Positions 36,708 to 46,479 of a stretch of 64,000 nt of DNA are shown piece after piece. Numbering within the stretch: the stretch's first letter is position 1; each line of letters starts with the position of its first letter. This stretch comes from Gracilibacillus suaedae (GTDB taxonomy: Bacteria; Bacillota; Bacilli; Bacillales; Amphibacillaceae), in assembly GCF_017599345.1 (NCBI RefSeq), contig NZ_JAGFVL010000006.1, positions 1 to 64,000 on the forward strand, read 5' to 3'. Made by a program: the position numbers and the translations under genes. The notes below the pieces were generated by a model, which was not told the DNA's origin, searched no databases, and saw only the letters and a list, made by a program, of their open reading frames with translations.

Positions 36708-38359
36708 TAGTTTGTGTGTAACGCCTTTCGTTGTAAGAGTTCAATGAGAAAAATGCAAAGCACCGTTAATAATACCGTGATTACTGCCATTGCCATTCCT
36801 TTTGATACATCACCTTGTTCAAATTGGCTATAAATAAAGGTGGCACTAGTTTCCACTGATGGAGGGAGAATAAGTAAAGAACCAACTAATTCACGCATCG
36901 AAATAATAAATGTCATCATCCATCCAGCTAATATCCCTTGTCCCAATAGCGGTAACCATACTTTTAATAAAATCATCCAGTAGTTGTGAGCGAACACTGC
37001 ATTGGAATGGTGAATAGATGGATGAAGCTGGGACAATGCTGATTTCGTATATTGAACAGAATAAGGTAAAAATAGCACAATATAAGTAATGATTGGCATC
37101 CAGTTAGTATTATAGATGGTTGCTGGAAGCCATCCTGCATTCCAGAATAGAATCAGGCCAACGACAAAGACAATACCAGGAATAATATTGGACAATAGAC
37201 TAGTAAAATCAAGGAACTGTTGTGACTTCTTTTTGGCATCTTTAATATATAGTGCAGCACAAAATCCGATAAGAGCGGCTATAGTAGAAGCAACAAAGGC
37301 AAAGTTAATACTATTCATAAGCGCTGTGAAGCTAGATGAACCAACAGTGAATAGCTCAGCATAGTGACTGAGTGTTACATTACTTAAACTAAGCGGCTCT
37401 CCGCGAACTTTTAATAGGGAAGTGGCAATGATAGAAAAATAGGGTACTCCAATCGATAGTCCGATGATAGTAAGAACATATCCGCTAGAAAAGATCCGAA
37501 TAAGCAGTGAATCTTTCAGTTGGTTAGAACTCATTGATTTACCAGAATGGGTGCCATACGTATATTTACGACTAATAACATTTTGGATATACCAAATCAC
37601 CATACAGACGCTAAGCAATAGTAAAGATAAGCTGGTGGCTGCGGATATATTAATCGGCCAGCGTGATAAATAGGCATGAATCTCTGTTGTAAAAACGTCA
37701 TAGCCAATTCTTTTTCCAAAAGTGGCAGGTGTTCCGAATTCAGCTAATGTTTTGATGAAGACGAGTAATGCTGCCATCACATAGCTTGAAATCAGTAATG
37801 GTAAAATCACTCGGATCCAGTTCAAGACAGGGTTACCACCATAAATCATTGTTGCATCTTGAAAAGAACCGTCAATTCTCATCAGAGCATTTTTCAGCAT
37901 TAAATAAAGAAAAGGATACAGATGCATGCTCATAATAAAGACCATTCCAGCTACACTGAAAAAGGTGAATGGTGCCTCTGTAGCAAAAATTTGCTCATAA
38001 TAACCATTGTGTTGCATAAACAAAATCCAACCCATTGAGCCAATATATGGTGGTGTCATAAAAGGAATGATAAAGATGATATCTAACCATTCACTTTTGA
38101 CCAGAAATGTTTTGGTTCTGATAATAGCAAGCGGAAGTGCTATACATGTAGTAAGTGCGATAACATATACACCAAGTAATAGTGAATTTTTCATGGTTTG
38201 GACAATGCTATTATTTTGTAAAACGGATAATAATGAGTCAAATGACAAAGTGCCATTCTCAAAAAAAGTATAGCCGAGCACCGCAATAAGTGGTGCTACA
38301 GCTAAGATAGTAAGTATGATAAACAACGCCGTAAAAGGGGCATGTCTACGTACAATCAT
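36707..38359 (-). CDS. ABC importer double permease (AfuB/FbpB/PhnV type)
   Basis: A 550-aa membrane protein with two binding-protein-dependent permease domains in one chain (residues about 1-270 and 290-545, roughly 12 helices), as in Fe(III), thiamine and 2-aminoethylphosphonate importers. Each half has its loop before a LPLL-like stretch (GNPVLNWIRVILPLL, HNYWMILLKVWLPLL). ATG 38359 has GAGGAATACG upstream. Works with the lipoprotein at 38399 and the ATPase at 39419. Confidence 0.85.
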   Translation of the reverse strand: MIVRRHAPFTALFIILTILAVAPLIAVLGYTFFENGTLSFDSLLSVLQNNSIVQTMKNSLLLGVYVIALTTCIALPLAIIRTKTFLVKSEWLDIIFIIPFMTPPYIGSMGWILFMQHNGYYEQIFATEAPFTFFSVAGMVFIMSMHLYPFLYLMLKNALMRIDGSFQDATMIYGGNPVLNWIRVILPLLISSYVMAALLVFIKTLAEFGTPATFGKRIGYDVFTTEIHAYLSRWPINISAATSLSLLLLSVCMVIWYIQNVISRKYTYGTHSGKSMSSNQLKDSLLIRIFSSGYVLTIIGLSIGVPYFSIIATSLLKVRGEPLSLSNVTLSHYAELFTVGSSSFTALMNSINFAFVASTIAALIGFCAALYIKDAKKKSQQFLDFTSLLSNIIPGIVFVVGLILFWNAGWLPATIYNTNWMPIITYIVLFLPYSVQYTKSALSQLHPSIHHSNAVFAHNYWMILLKVWLPLLGQGILAGWMMTFIISMRELVGSLLILPPSVETSATFIYSQFEQGDVSKGMAMAVITVLLTVLCIFLIELLQRKALHTN

Positions 38360-38398
38360 ACGTATTCCTCCATTATCTTACGTCATCACGTAGAAGTT

Positions 38399-39415
38399 TT
38401 AATTCATTGATGAAAATTTGTTTAATGTTTCTATCTGTTTTTCCTCGATATTTTCCAAGTCTAATGGAAGTGTCGGTATATCACTTAAAGGAGCGCGGTT
38501 ATTCAATTCAATCTCATCATTACTAGGTAAAATATAAGCATCTGCAACCAATTGTTGCGCAGTGTCAGATAAAAGGAAGTCTATATATGCTTGCGCACCT
38601 TCTACATTGTGGGCATCTGCTAGTATACCTGCAGCACGTGGGCTGATAACTGTACCACTTTCCGGATAGTAAATATCAACTGGTTCACCACTGTCTTTTG
38701 CTTTATAAGTCATATAATCTACTGCTGAAACAACGACATCATTATCCCCTGTAATGACAGAGTTTAATGCTTCTTTGTTAGCGCCTGCTATGAGTAAATC
38801 GTTGTCTAACCAGCTTTGGACCGTTTCCCAACCATTATCATTTTGATTCGTTAAGCCAAATAGAAAATCGACAGCAGAACCGGAAGAAGTTGGGTCAGGC
38901 ATTGCGACACGTCCTTGCCATTCTGGATCACTAAATTCATCCCAATCAGCATTAAGTGACTTTACTTGATTCGTGTTATAAGCAACACCAAGAGCAGCAG
39001 CACTGTATCCATAATAATAATGATCAGAATCGCTCCATTCAGGGTTCGTGCTTTCACCGTTTTCCGATTTATAAGCTTGTAGTTTATCTTCAGATTTTAA
39101 TCCTTCCATCGACGGAACAGAAGCAAGTACAACAACATCTGCAACTGGATTATTTGCTTCTGCTTCTAAACGAGATAGAATTTTTCCTGTAGTACTTTGG
39201 AACATTTCAACCTTAATACCTGTTTCTTCTTCGAAAGCTTCTTGAATATTTTCTGCAAGTCCTCCTGGACCAGCAGAATAAACGGTAATGGTATTTTCAT
39301 CAGTAGAAGTGTTGTTTTCTGCACCTGAAGCTTCCTCAGAGTCAGCTCCACAAGCACTTAGAAGTAATGTGGAAGTAAAGATACCTGCCATCGCAGTTCG
39401 TTTTAATTTTTTCAT
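38399..39415 (-). CDS. Solute-binding lipoprotein (AfuA/PhnS-like)
   Basis: A 338-aa lipoprotein with signal peptide ending LLSAC (Cys 22) and an acidic linker. NTITVYSAGPGGLAENI and RVAMPDPTSSGSAVDFLFGL are typical of the Fe(III)/phosphonate-binding group. Three conserved tyrosines that bind iron in FbpA-like proteins are not obvious in the expected places, so a phosphonate- or phosphate-ester-type ligand is at least as likely as iron (inference). 3-base gap to the ATPase gene. Confidence 0.82.
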   Translation of the reverse strand: MKKLKRTAMAGIFTSTLLLSACGADSEEASGAENNTSTDENTITVYSAGPGGLAENIQEAFEEETGIKVEMFQSTTGKILSRLEAEANNPVADVVVLASVPSMEGLKSEDKLQAYKSENGESTNPEWSDSDHYYYGYSAAALGVAYNTNQVKSLNADWDEFSDPEWQGRVAMPDPTSSGSAVDFLFGLTNQNDNGWETVQSWLDNDLLIAGANKEALNSVITGDNDVVVSAVDYMTYKAKDSGEPVDIYYPESGTVISPRAAGILADAHNVEGAQAYIDFLLSDTAQQLVADAYILPSNDEIELNNRAPLSDIPTLPLDLENIEEKQIETLNKFSSMN

Positions 39416-39418
39416 AGG

Positions 39419-40387
39419 TTACGCCTCCTGTTTTCTTAGAGAATGAATATTATTTTCTTCAACATAAAGCTTAATTTTAGCGCCTTGTTTATGAGGATGA
39501 TGATCATAAAATTTCCACAACTGACCATTTGTCTCGACAAAGATGACATAACGGTCACCTTCATACGTGCTTTTTTTCACAACCCCCGATCTTAATGTTG
39601 TATTTGTATGTGGATAAAGATGAACATTTTCTGGACGAATCATTTTCTCTTTATCCTCAACCCAGTTGGTCTTGCCAATGAAGTTCGCTACAAATGGATT
39701 TGCTGGAGTATGATAGATTTCTTCAGGTGAACCTGTTTGGACAACTTCTCCAGTATCCATCACAATCATGCTGTCTGACATCGCCATTGCTTCTGTTTGA
39801 TCATGCGTGACAAAGATTGCTTGTGCACCAATCGATTGGACGATGGTTAGAATTTCCTCACGCATCTGTTCACGTAAGATTGCATCGAGTGCGCTGAGCG
39901 CTTCATCGAAAAGGATAAGTTTCGGATTAATGGCAATAGCTCGAGCCAATGCAACACGCTGTTGTTGTCCTCCTGATAATTCCCCAGGTTTCATGGCTGC
40001 CTTTGCATCTAGTTTTACTTTTAACAGGGCATCATGAACGATATCAGCTCGTTCAGGTTTGGGTAGTTTTCCTCGAAGACCGAATGCGACATTTTCAAAG
40101 ACTGTCATGTGCGGCCATAGCCCAAAATCTTGAAATACCATGGCAATTTGGCGCTTGTTTGGTTGTACATTGATTTTCTTTGACTTTGAAAAAATGGTCT
40201 TGTCATCGAAAGAGATGTCTCCAGCTGTAGGTTCTGTCAGCCCTGCTAACATTTTTAATAGTGTTGTTTTGCCACAACCTGATTGACCAAGAATCGTAAC
40301 AAAGGTATCTTCTATTGTTAAATCAATCGGTTTTACTGCTTGTATATTGCCGTATTTCTTCTCGATGCCTTTTAAGCGAATAATCAT
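39419..40387 (-). CDS. ABC importer ATPase (AfuC/PotA type)
   Basis: A 322-aa ATPase. Walker A GQSGCGKT is near residue 36, the signature LSGGQQQR near 135, Walker B LILFDEAL near 155, and a short C-terminal TOBE region contains MIRPENVHLYPH. First gene of the four-gene operon running to 35628; ATG 40387 has GAGAGGATAAC upstream. The divergent LysR gene begins 147 bases away. Confidence 0.87.
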   Translation of the reverse strand: MIIRLKGIEKKYGNIQAVKPIDLTIEDTFVTILGQSGCGKTTLLKMLAGLTEPTAGDISFDDKTIFSKSKKINVQPNKRQIAMVFQDFGLWPHMTVFENVAFGLRGKLPKPERADIVHDALLKVKLDAKAAMKPGELSGGQQQRVALARAIAINPKLILFDEALSALDAILREQMREEILTIVQSIGAQAIFVTHDQTEAMAMSDSMIVMDTGEVVQTGSPEEIYHTPANPFVANFIGKTNWVEDKEKMIRPENVHLYPHTNTTLRSGVVKKSTYEGDRYVIFVETNGQLWKFYDHHPHKQGAKIKLYVEENNIHSLRKQEA

Positions 40388-40427
40388 GTTATCCTCTCCT
40401 CATTTTCTCCTCACAATTAAGTGTAGA

Positions 40428-40437
40428 GAACAATTGT
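40428..40437. promoter_or_regulatory. Palindrome in the ABC/LysR divergent region
   Basis: AACAATTGTT is a perfect palindrome flanked by AGAG on the left and TAGAG on the right, between the divergent ATPase and lysR genes, a usual place for a LysR site. Promoters on either side are weak by eye. Confidence 0.4.
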
Positions 40438-40534
40438 TTAGAGAATATTAACTAACTGTTAACATTGAATTAAAAAGAATCTGATAGAATCAACATATCG
40501 TTAGAAAAAATCTAAAATACTTTAGGAGGATAAA

Positions 40535-41428
40535 GTGAATATTCAAAAATTACATGTATTGATCTCATTGGTAGAAACGAGGAAAATGACAGATACAGCC
40601 AATTTACTAGGTTTATCTACACCTACTGTATCTTTCCATATTAAATCATTGGAGGAAGAGTACGGCATTAAGCTTTTTCGCACCAATGCGGGAGGGTACA
40701 GACTAACGGATGCGGGAGAGATGCTCTATCACTATGCCAAGCAATTGAGTCAAATCAATGATGCGTTAGAAAAAAGTGTGGAAGATTATAAGAATGGGAA
40801 AAACGGATCTATTAAACTAGGGGCAAGTGGTGTACCTGCCCAACTTTTTATGCCTGAATTAATTCACCAGTTGGCTGAACGGTATCCACGTATCAAGGTA
40901 TCATTAGATGTTAAAACAGCCCCAGAAATAGAAAAAAAACTACTATTTCAAGAACTAGATTGTGGGTTAGTAATGGAAACGGGAAATAAGGAACCAGACC
41001 TTGTATATGAACCAATCACGAGTGACAAAATTGTCTTGGCGTTTAGCAAGACGCATCCTTTTGCTGGGAAGGAAGGCTTAGGCGAAAGTGAATTATCTCA
41101 TCAAACATTGCTCGTGCATAGGTTATCAAGTTCAACAGGACATTTCTCCAAGTCATGGTTGCAAGAGCAAAAGTTACAAATGGAAATGATTCAACTAGAT
41201 TCTGTTTCGACGATTATTAAGATGCTGTCTTACGGAAAAACCGTAGCACTGATTTCGAAAAGATTAATAGAAAAAGAAGATCATTTAGCTTATATTGAAT
41301 TTGAAAATCCAGACTTAGAAAGGCAAATTCATTTTGTGTACCATCGTAACTTATGGATAAGCGGTCCGTTTCGGTATTTTCAGGAGCTTGTTTTGGGGGT
41401 GAGTGAGAGTTCAGAAATCACGAACTGA
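40535..41428 (+). CDS. LysR-family transcriptional regulator
   Basis: A 297-aa regulator: N-terminal winged helix-turn-helix (residues 1-65, MTDTANLLGLSTPTVSFHIKSLEE) and a periplasmic-binding-like effector domain from about 90. GTG 40535 has AGGAGGAT upstream. Divergent from the ABC importer/MBL operon, it most likely controls that operon in response to the transported substrate or a product. Confidence 0.88.
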   Translation: MNIQKLHVLISLVETRKMTDTANLLGLSTPTVSFHIKSLEEEYGIKLFRTNAGGYRLTDAGEMLYHYAKQLSQINDALEKSVEDYKNGKNGSIKLGASGVPAQLFMPELIHQLAERYPRIKVSLDVKTAPEIEKKLLFQELDCGLVMETGNKEPDLVYEPITSDKIVLAFSKTHPFAGKEGLGESELSHQTLLVHRLSSSTGHFSKSWLQEQKLQMEMIQLDSVSTIIKMLSYGKTVALISKRLIEKEDHLAYIEFENPDLERQIHFVYHRNLWISGPFRYFQELVLGVSESSEITN

Positions 41429-41488
41429 TATGAACTTGGTCATTCAATTTTAGACCTTCAATAGACGGTTTGGTTTAGAAGGTACAAA

Positions 41489-41521
41489 AAAGACGGGAAC
41501 AGCCCTTCATCTCCCGTCTTT
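41489..41521. terminator. Bidirectional terminator between lysR and the hpaB-like gene
   Basis: AAAGACGGGA (41489-41498) and TCCCGTCTTT (41512-41521) form a perfect 10-bp stem with A and T runs on both sides. Confidence 0.8.
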
Positions 41522-42947
41522 AATCATATGTCAAAAAATTGTTAATATAGTCTGTATGTTTTGTAAAATCATATTGTTTGTATAGCTCACTTGCTAATCG
41601 ATTCGGGCTTCCGAGAAAAAAGCGTTCATATTGGGTCTGTCTACTGCCAAATGAACTCATTGTGGCATCCCAAGCTAAACGAAATAATTGGACACGATTT
41701 TTTGCTTCTAGTGTGGCACTTTGCAAATATTGATCTAGGTCGTCTCTAATCTCGGACTCAAAATCAGCTTCAGTTGGAATAGATACCAGTCCGCTAGATC
41801 CTAGTAATTGAACAATCTCCGTTAGTCGAGCATATACTTTTTGAAAAGTAGAGGTCGCTACTTGTAAAGGGGTGAGTTCTGGACGCATTAGTTCAAATTC
41901 GTCTCTTTTTGCATTGGCTTCTGCTTTGATTAATAAGGCTTCCATAGTTTCTAGTGCTGTTATCATTTCAGCCATCATTTCTTGAACATGGGGATATTCA
42001 CTAATATTAATCGTATTGACAATAGCCTTTGCCAATCCCACCATGAATTCTGTTTTAATAACCTGTCTGCTAACTATTTGATGCAAGGTAAAGGGAGCAA
42101 ATGCACTTGCATTCTTAAAGGTGTTGGATACTTCTATATTGTTATAAAAGAATACTCTTTCCCATGGGATGACTACATGATCAAATACCACCAAACTATC
42201 TGATTCTTCAAACCGAGAGCTTAGAGGATAATTGTAAGTTGAATCACCATCAACAAAAGAATCGCGGCTAATGAACTTTAATCCTTTTGTATCACTTGGA
42301 ATAGAGAATGCAAATGCGAATGCTTGATCAGTGATGCCTCCTGGGGAAAATACAAGAATTTCATCGGTGATGCCGCCTTGAGTGGCTAGTAAGCGAGCCC
42401 CTTTTATTACGATTCCATCTTCTTTTTCTGCTACGACTTTCGCTGCGATCGGATCTTTGGAGTCCTCAAAGTATAGTTGTGAACGATTAACCTGTGGATT
42501 TATAAACGTATGTGTAAAAGATAAATCCTCTTCTCTTGCCTTTTCATAAAAATTAATCAAATGTTGGGGGAAGCAATTTTCTTTATCATTCAATAGTTGA
42601 GCCGAAGCAGCAAAAGTCATTAAAACAGTATTCATATAATCAGGACTCCTGCCAAGCATACCTCCACTTACCTTCGCCCACTGTTGAATCATTTTTCTAC
42701 GCTTCATAAGATCTTCCGTTGTGGTTGGCTGTAAGTAAGAGGTACCAACTAAATTTCCCGTTACAGGTGAGGGATAGGTCATGATGTCTTTTTTATGTTG
42801 TAGATCGTAAAGGTTGGCCTGACTATTGATGACCCCTTTAAAGGAAGGATGTTCAAAGATGTTAGTAACTATTTCACCATTGTGCCAAAGTTCGACTTGT
42901 CGTTTCTTTATTCGATTTCTGTATTCTTCCCCTGTTATTGCTGGCAT
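41520..42947 (-). CDS. HpaB-family FADH2-dependent monooxygenase
   Basis: A 475-aa protein of the 4-hydroxyphenylacetate 3-monooxygenase oxygenase (HpaB/YoaI) family, acyl-CoA dehydrogenase fold. Typical parts are the N-terminal MPAITGEEYRNRIKKRQVELW, the FVDGDSTYNYPLSSRFEESDS stretch near 240-258 that lines the flavin site, and the helical C-terminal ELYKQYDF. Such enzymes need FADH2 from a separate HpaC reductase, and none is encoded nearby. ATG 42947 has AAGGGGGCGG upstream. Substrate is probably a phenol but not proven. Confidence 0.85.
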   Translation of the reverse strand: MPAITGEEYRNRIKKRQVELWHNGEIVTNIFEHPSFKGVINSQANLYDLQHKKDIMTYPSPVTGNLVGTSYLQPTTTEDLMKRRKMIQQWAKVSGGMLGRSPDYMNTVLMTFAASAQLLNDKENCFPQHLINFYEKAREEDLSFTHTFINPQVNRSQLYFEDSKDPIAAKVVAEKEDGIVIKGARLLATQGGITDEILVFSPGGITDQAFAFAFSIPSDTKGLKFISRDSFVDGDSTYNYPLSSRFEESDSLVVFDHVVIPWERVFFYNNIEVSNTFKNASAFAPFTLHQIVSRQVIKTEFMVGLAKAIVNTINISEYPHVQEMMAEMITALETMEALLIKAEANAKRDEFELMRPELTPLQVATSTFQKVYARLTEIVQLLGSSGLVSIPTEADFESEIRDDLDQYLQSATLEAKNRVQLFRLAWDATMSSFGSRQTQYERFFLGSPNRLASELYKQYDFTKHTDYINNFLTYD

Positions 42948-43262
42948 ACTTCCGCCCCCTTATCACAAAAAAATAAACTCATATTAGTATATTTTCGAAG
43001 GGGGAATATGTTCCGGTTGAGCAAATAGATGAAACAGGTTACGACACAATTGAGAAAAAGGGAAGGAGCCCGCGTAATTGATGTGATACGCAAATATAGT
43101 AAGTGTTTAATGTCCCGTTACAAGTGAAGGTAAACGAGATATTTCCTTTGTCATACTCACGATTTCAATACCTTAGACTTAGGTATTATTGCACTTCCCC
43201 TATGATGGGGAATTCGATATGCTAAACTTACTTTCCGGAACAAAAATGGAGGAGGGATAGTC
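42948..43262. promoter_or_regulatory. Upstream region of the araC-type gene with two dyads
   Basis: No gene is seen. AATACCTTAGACTTAGGTATT (43167-43187) is an almost complete palindrome, and TTCCCC / GGGGAA (43195-43212) encloses TATGAT, a possible -10. Together they may be operator and promoter for the AraC gene. Confidence 0.4.
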
Positions 43263-44126
43263 TTGGTAGAGAAGGTAAATGTGTCTTTACGAAATCGGTC
43301 TTTTTATATCGATTATTCCCGTGGATATGAGAATAGCCGTGATATGCAACATTATCATCTTCATCAGGATTACGAAATTTTTTATTTGCTTGAAGGGGAG
43401 AAAGTTTTCTTGATAAATGGTGAGAAATATGTAGCAAAAAAAGATACTTTGATGCTGATAAATAAAAACATCCTACATAAAACTATTGTTAATGATCATA
43501 ACTATCAACGAATCGTCCTGAATTTCCGAGATTGTTTTCTATTGGAAAATGACCAAACCCTTCTTTCTTCTTTGTTTAACAATGGACCTCACCTGCTCTC
43601 GGTTAAAAATCCTACCATATTTCAAGCGATATTAGATAAGATGTTAGAAGAATATTTTCTCGATAATCCTGACAGTGATCGTTACTTACAGTTACTTCTG
43701 TCACAACTACTTATGGAATGTGATCGTCTGATTCGAAGTCAAACGTCCATGGAACATACAACCGCTAATCGTCATCAACACGCATTAATAGATGATGTGA
43801 TCACCTATATAAATGAACGCTTTTACCAAGATATCACGTTGTCCATTCTTGCTGATACGTTTTTTCTCCATGAGCAATCGATAAGTAAATTATTTAAACA
43901 ATCTATTGGATGTAGTTTTACAGAATACTTGAATGCGGTACGTATTACGGAAGCGAAAAGGCTACTAACAGAAACAAAAATGAAAATCAATCAAATTACG
44001 AGGAAGGTTGGCTACACCAACCATGTTCATTTTTGGAGAATCTTTAAGAAGTTCACTGGCATGTCACCAAATAACTATCGAGAACAAGAAACAGCAAATT
44101 GTAAGCGTTTTATAAATAAAACATAA
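43263..44126 (+). CDS. AraC-family transcriptional regulator
   Basis: A 287-aa regulator with an N-terminal cupin-like sensor (residues about 25-110, MQHYHLHQDYEIFYLLEGEK) and a C-terminal double helix-turn-helix (about 180-280, LSILADTFFLHEQSISKLFKQ; ITRKVGYTNHVHFWRIFKKF). TTG 43263 has TGGAGGAGGG upstream. It is directly followed by the pectate lyase gene on the same strand and is the likely activator of it in response to pectin sugars (inference). Confidence 0.87.
   Translation: MVEKVNVSLRNRSFYIDYSRGYENSRDMQHYHLHQDYEIFYLLEGEKVFLINGEKYVAKKDTLMLINKNILHKTIVNDHNYQRIVLNFRDCFLLENDQTLLSSLFNNGPHLLSVKNPTIFQAILDKMLEEYFLDNPDSDRYLQLLLSQLLMECDRLIRSQTSMEHTTANRHQHALIDDVITYINERFYQDITLSILADTFFLHEQSISKLFKQSIGCSFTEYLNAVRITEAKRLLTETKMKINQITRKVGYTNHVHFWRIFKKFTGMSPNNYREQETANCKRFINKT
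44100..44113 (+). promoter_or_regulatory. Possible cre site ahead of the pectate lyase gene
   Basis: TGTAAGCGTTTTAT fits the cre consensus at 12 of 14 positions. It lies in the last codons of the AraC gene, 74 bases ahead of the lyase start. Confidence 0.4.
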
Positions 44127-44186
44127 AAAAATGTAATGAAGCGACTGGTAAAATTAAACTAATAAATGATGGAGGTGAATACTGAA

Positions 44187-46475
44187 ATGAAACAGTTGAA
44201 GCAGATCAGGCGCATGTGGGTGATTGCAATCATCATGATCTTACTGGTCCTATTGATGGAAGTTGAAATGGTACAAGCAGAAGAAGCTGAGGACGAGAAG
44301 GTACTTGCTTTCCCTGGAGCAGAGGGCGGAGGAAAATATACATCTGGTGGAAGAGGGTATGACGTATATGAAGTCACCACAACAGAGGACTATGGTGAAG
44401 GGGAAGAGCCGATTGAGGGATCACTCAGAGATGCGGTAAGTAACGATAATCGTACAATCGTTTTTCGTGTGTCAGGCACCATTCATTTGGAACAACCATT
44501 ACGAATTAACAGAAAAAACCTGACGATCGCGGGGCAAACAGCACCTGGGGACGGTATTACCGTAGCAGGCTATGGCACAGACATTAGTAACTCCGAAAAT
44601 CTCATTATCAGATATCTGAGATTTCGCCCGGGGAGTGCTAATATTCACACGGAGTTTGATGCATTTGGTGGGCGAGATATAAAAAATGCCATTATTGATC
44701 ATGTTTCTGCAAGCTGGGGGATTGATGAGGCTTTTTCTTTATATCGAAATGAAAATACAACAGTACAATGGAGTATTATAAGTGAAAGTCTGTTAATCTC
44801 TGGTCATTCGAAAGGCAGACATGGTTACGGTGGAATCTGGGGCGGACATAATGCGACATTCAGCAATAATTTAATCGCAACCCATATCAGTCGTACGCCT
44901 GCACTTGGTAATAGTGGCAATACGATTCATCCAGTAGCCAATGATGAGCTGGTTAATAATGTCATTTATAATTGGGGATTTAACTCCATGTATGGTGGGG
45001 AAAACCAGCGAAATAACATTATGAACAACTACTATAAGCCGGGGCCGTCAACTTATGACAATGTCAGCCAGCGAATTATCAGTCCTGGCCGTGATGGTGA
45101 ACCAGGCTGGTTTTATATTGATGGTAATGTGATGCATCATAATGAAGCTGTCACGGCTGATAATTATTTAGGGATAGAAGATGTTAAAGAGGATGTTACC
45201 TTTGGAGACGAACCTTATCCTGTTGCCTATCAGGATGAGTTAAATGTGAAACCGGCAGAAGAAGCATATGAGCTTGTGTTAAAAAGAGCGGGTGCAACTT
45301 TGCCGAAAAGAGATCCAGTAGATGCACGTATCGTTAATGATGTCAAAAATGGTACAGGTCGTATCATTAACAATGAATGGGAGGTAGGTGGCTTACCAGA
45401 AATGAAATCAGAAGAAGCACCAGTTGATAGTGACCATGATGGAATACCGGATGCGTGGGAGATTGAAAATGGACTTGATCCTGAAAATCCAGAGGATGGA
45501 AAGGAGATCACGGAATCTGGATATTCCCACTTGGAGCTGTATCTGAATGCCTTAGTAGATATGGAACACGAACCAGGAAACCCGGATGTAGCGTTAGTTT
45601 CTCCTCGTGTCAATAGTATTCATGAGACAAATAAGGATATCACTTTTAACGTCAAACTGGAAAACAAAAAAGACATTGAGAAAGTAGAATACTATCGCAA
45701 TGATGAAAAAATGGGAGAAAGTTCAGGAAAGTCATTCTCTTTCACATGGGAAAATGCTCTCGAAGGAACATGGTATGTCTCTGCTAAAGCAATCGATAAA
45801 GACGGAAATGCTACTCAGACTACATCTGCTCCCATTTATGTTAATACGAAAAATCAATCTGGTGAATGGAAATCGAAAGACATCGGAGGAGTTGCAGTTA
45901 AAGGTAACGCTAGTCTTGAAGATGATGCTCTAACAGTAAAAGGCACCGGTCGTATAATCGGAGATAAAGATGAATTTCAATTTACTTATCAAAAATTGAA
46001 AGGTGATGGGTCTTTAACCGCAAAAGTTTCTGATATAACCAAATTAAATAACAATGCGATATCTGGTTTAATGGTGAGAGATCAACTATCACCTAATGCC
46101 AAAACAGCGATGATCAGTACTTCTGTTGTAAAAGCAGACCGCCAAGATACTTTATATGCGATACATTTTTCATCGAGAGATGAGAAAGGAGCAGATATCA
46201 TTGCACCGGGTGAACACGATAGACCGGAAGAAAATGGCGTTCCGTCCCTATTAAACACTGATATTCCTTATTGGTTAAAAATCGAACGAGAAGGTAATCA
46301 GATGACAGGATATGCATCTGAAGACGGAGAAAACTGGGTAGAAGTCGGTCAACAGCAAATCAATATGTCCGACAACATTTATATCGGATTTGCAGTTGAT
46401 GGATCACAAAACCCTAACCAGTTGATTCACTATACTACGGCAACCTTTACAGATATAGAACTGGTAAAACAGTAG
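44187..46475 (+). CDS. Secreted multidomain pectate lyase, PL1-like
   Basis: A 762-aa exported enzyme. Signal peptide 1-31 (cut near MVQA). Residues about 40-390 are a right-handed beta-helix lyase of PL1 type: LAFPGAEGGGKYTSGGRGYD, GSLRDAV, NLTIAGQTAPGDGI, IDHVSASWGIDEA and NRTIVFRVSGTI. Then come a calcium-binding thrombospondin-type segment (DSDHDGIPDAWEIENGLDP, about 415-435), an Ig-like domain (about 480-560) and a C-terminal lectin-like beta sandwich (about 570-760, WKSKDIGG through TDIELVKQ). It cleaves polygalacturonate backbones by beta-elimination. GGAGGTG fits ATG 44187; an ATG 21 bases earlier lies before that site and is rejected. Confidence 0.82.
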   Translation: MKQLKQIRRMWVIAIIMILLVLLMEVEMVQAEEAEDEKVLAFPGAEGGGKYTSGGRGYDVYEVTTTEDYGEGEEPIEGSLRDAVSNDNRTIVFRVSGTIHLEQPLRINRKNLTIAGQTAPGDGITVAGYGTDISNSENLIIRYLRFRPGSANIHTEFDAFGGRDIKNAIIDHVSASWGIDEAFSLYRNENTTVQWSIISESLLISGHSKGRHGYGGIWGGHNATFSNNLIATHISRTPALGNSGNTIHPVANDELVNNVIYNWGFNSMYGGENQRNNIMNNYYKPGPSTYDNVSQRIISPGRDGEPGWFYIDGNVMHHNEAVTADNYLGIEDVKEDVTFGDEPYPVAYQDELNVKPAEEAYELVLKRAGATLPKRDPVDARIVNDVKNGTGRIINNEWEVGGLPEMKSEEAPVDSDHDGIPDAWEIENGLDPENPEDGKEITESGYSHLELYLNALVDMEHEPGNPDVALVSPRVNSIHETNKDITFNVKLENKKDIEKVEYYRNDEKMGESSGKSFSFTWENALEGTWYVSAKAIDKDGNATQTTSAPIYVNTKNQSGEWKSKDIGGVAVKGNASLEDDALTVKGTGRIIGDKDEFQFTYQKLKGDGSLTAKVSDITKLNNNAISGLMVRDQLSPNAKTAMISTSVVKADRQDTLYAIHFSSRDEKGADIIAPGEHDRPEENGVPSLLNTDIPYWLKIEREGNQMTGYASEDGENWVEVGQQQINMSDNIYIGFAVDGSQNPNQLIHYTTATFTDIELVKQ

Positions 46476-46479
46476 TTGA

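Noticed and set aside
45230-45613. 127-codon minus-strand frame inside the pectate lyase gene
   Set aside because: Antisense shadow of a gene with clear domain structure.
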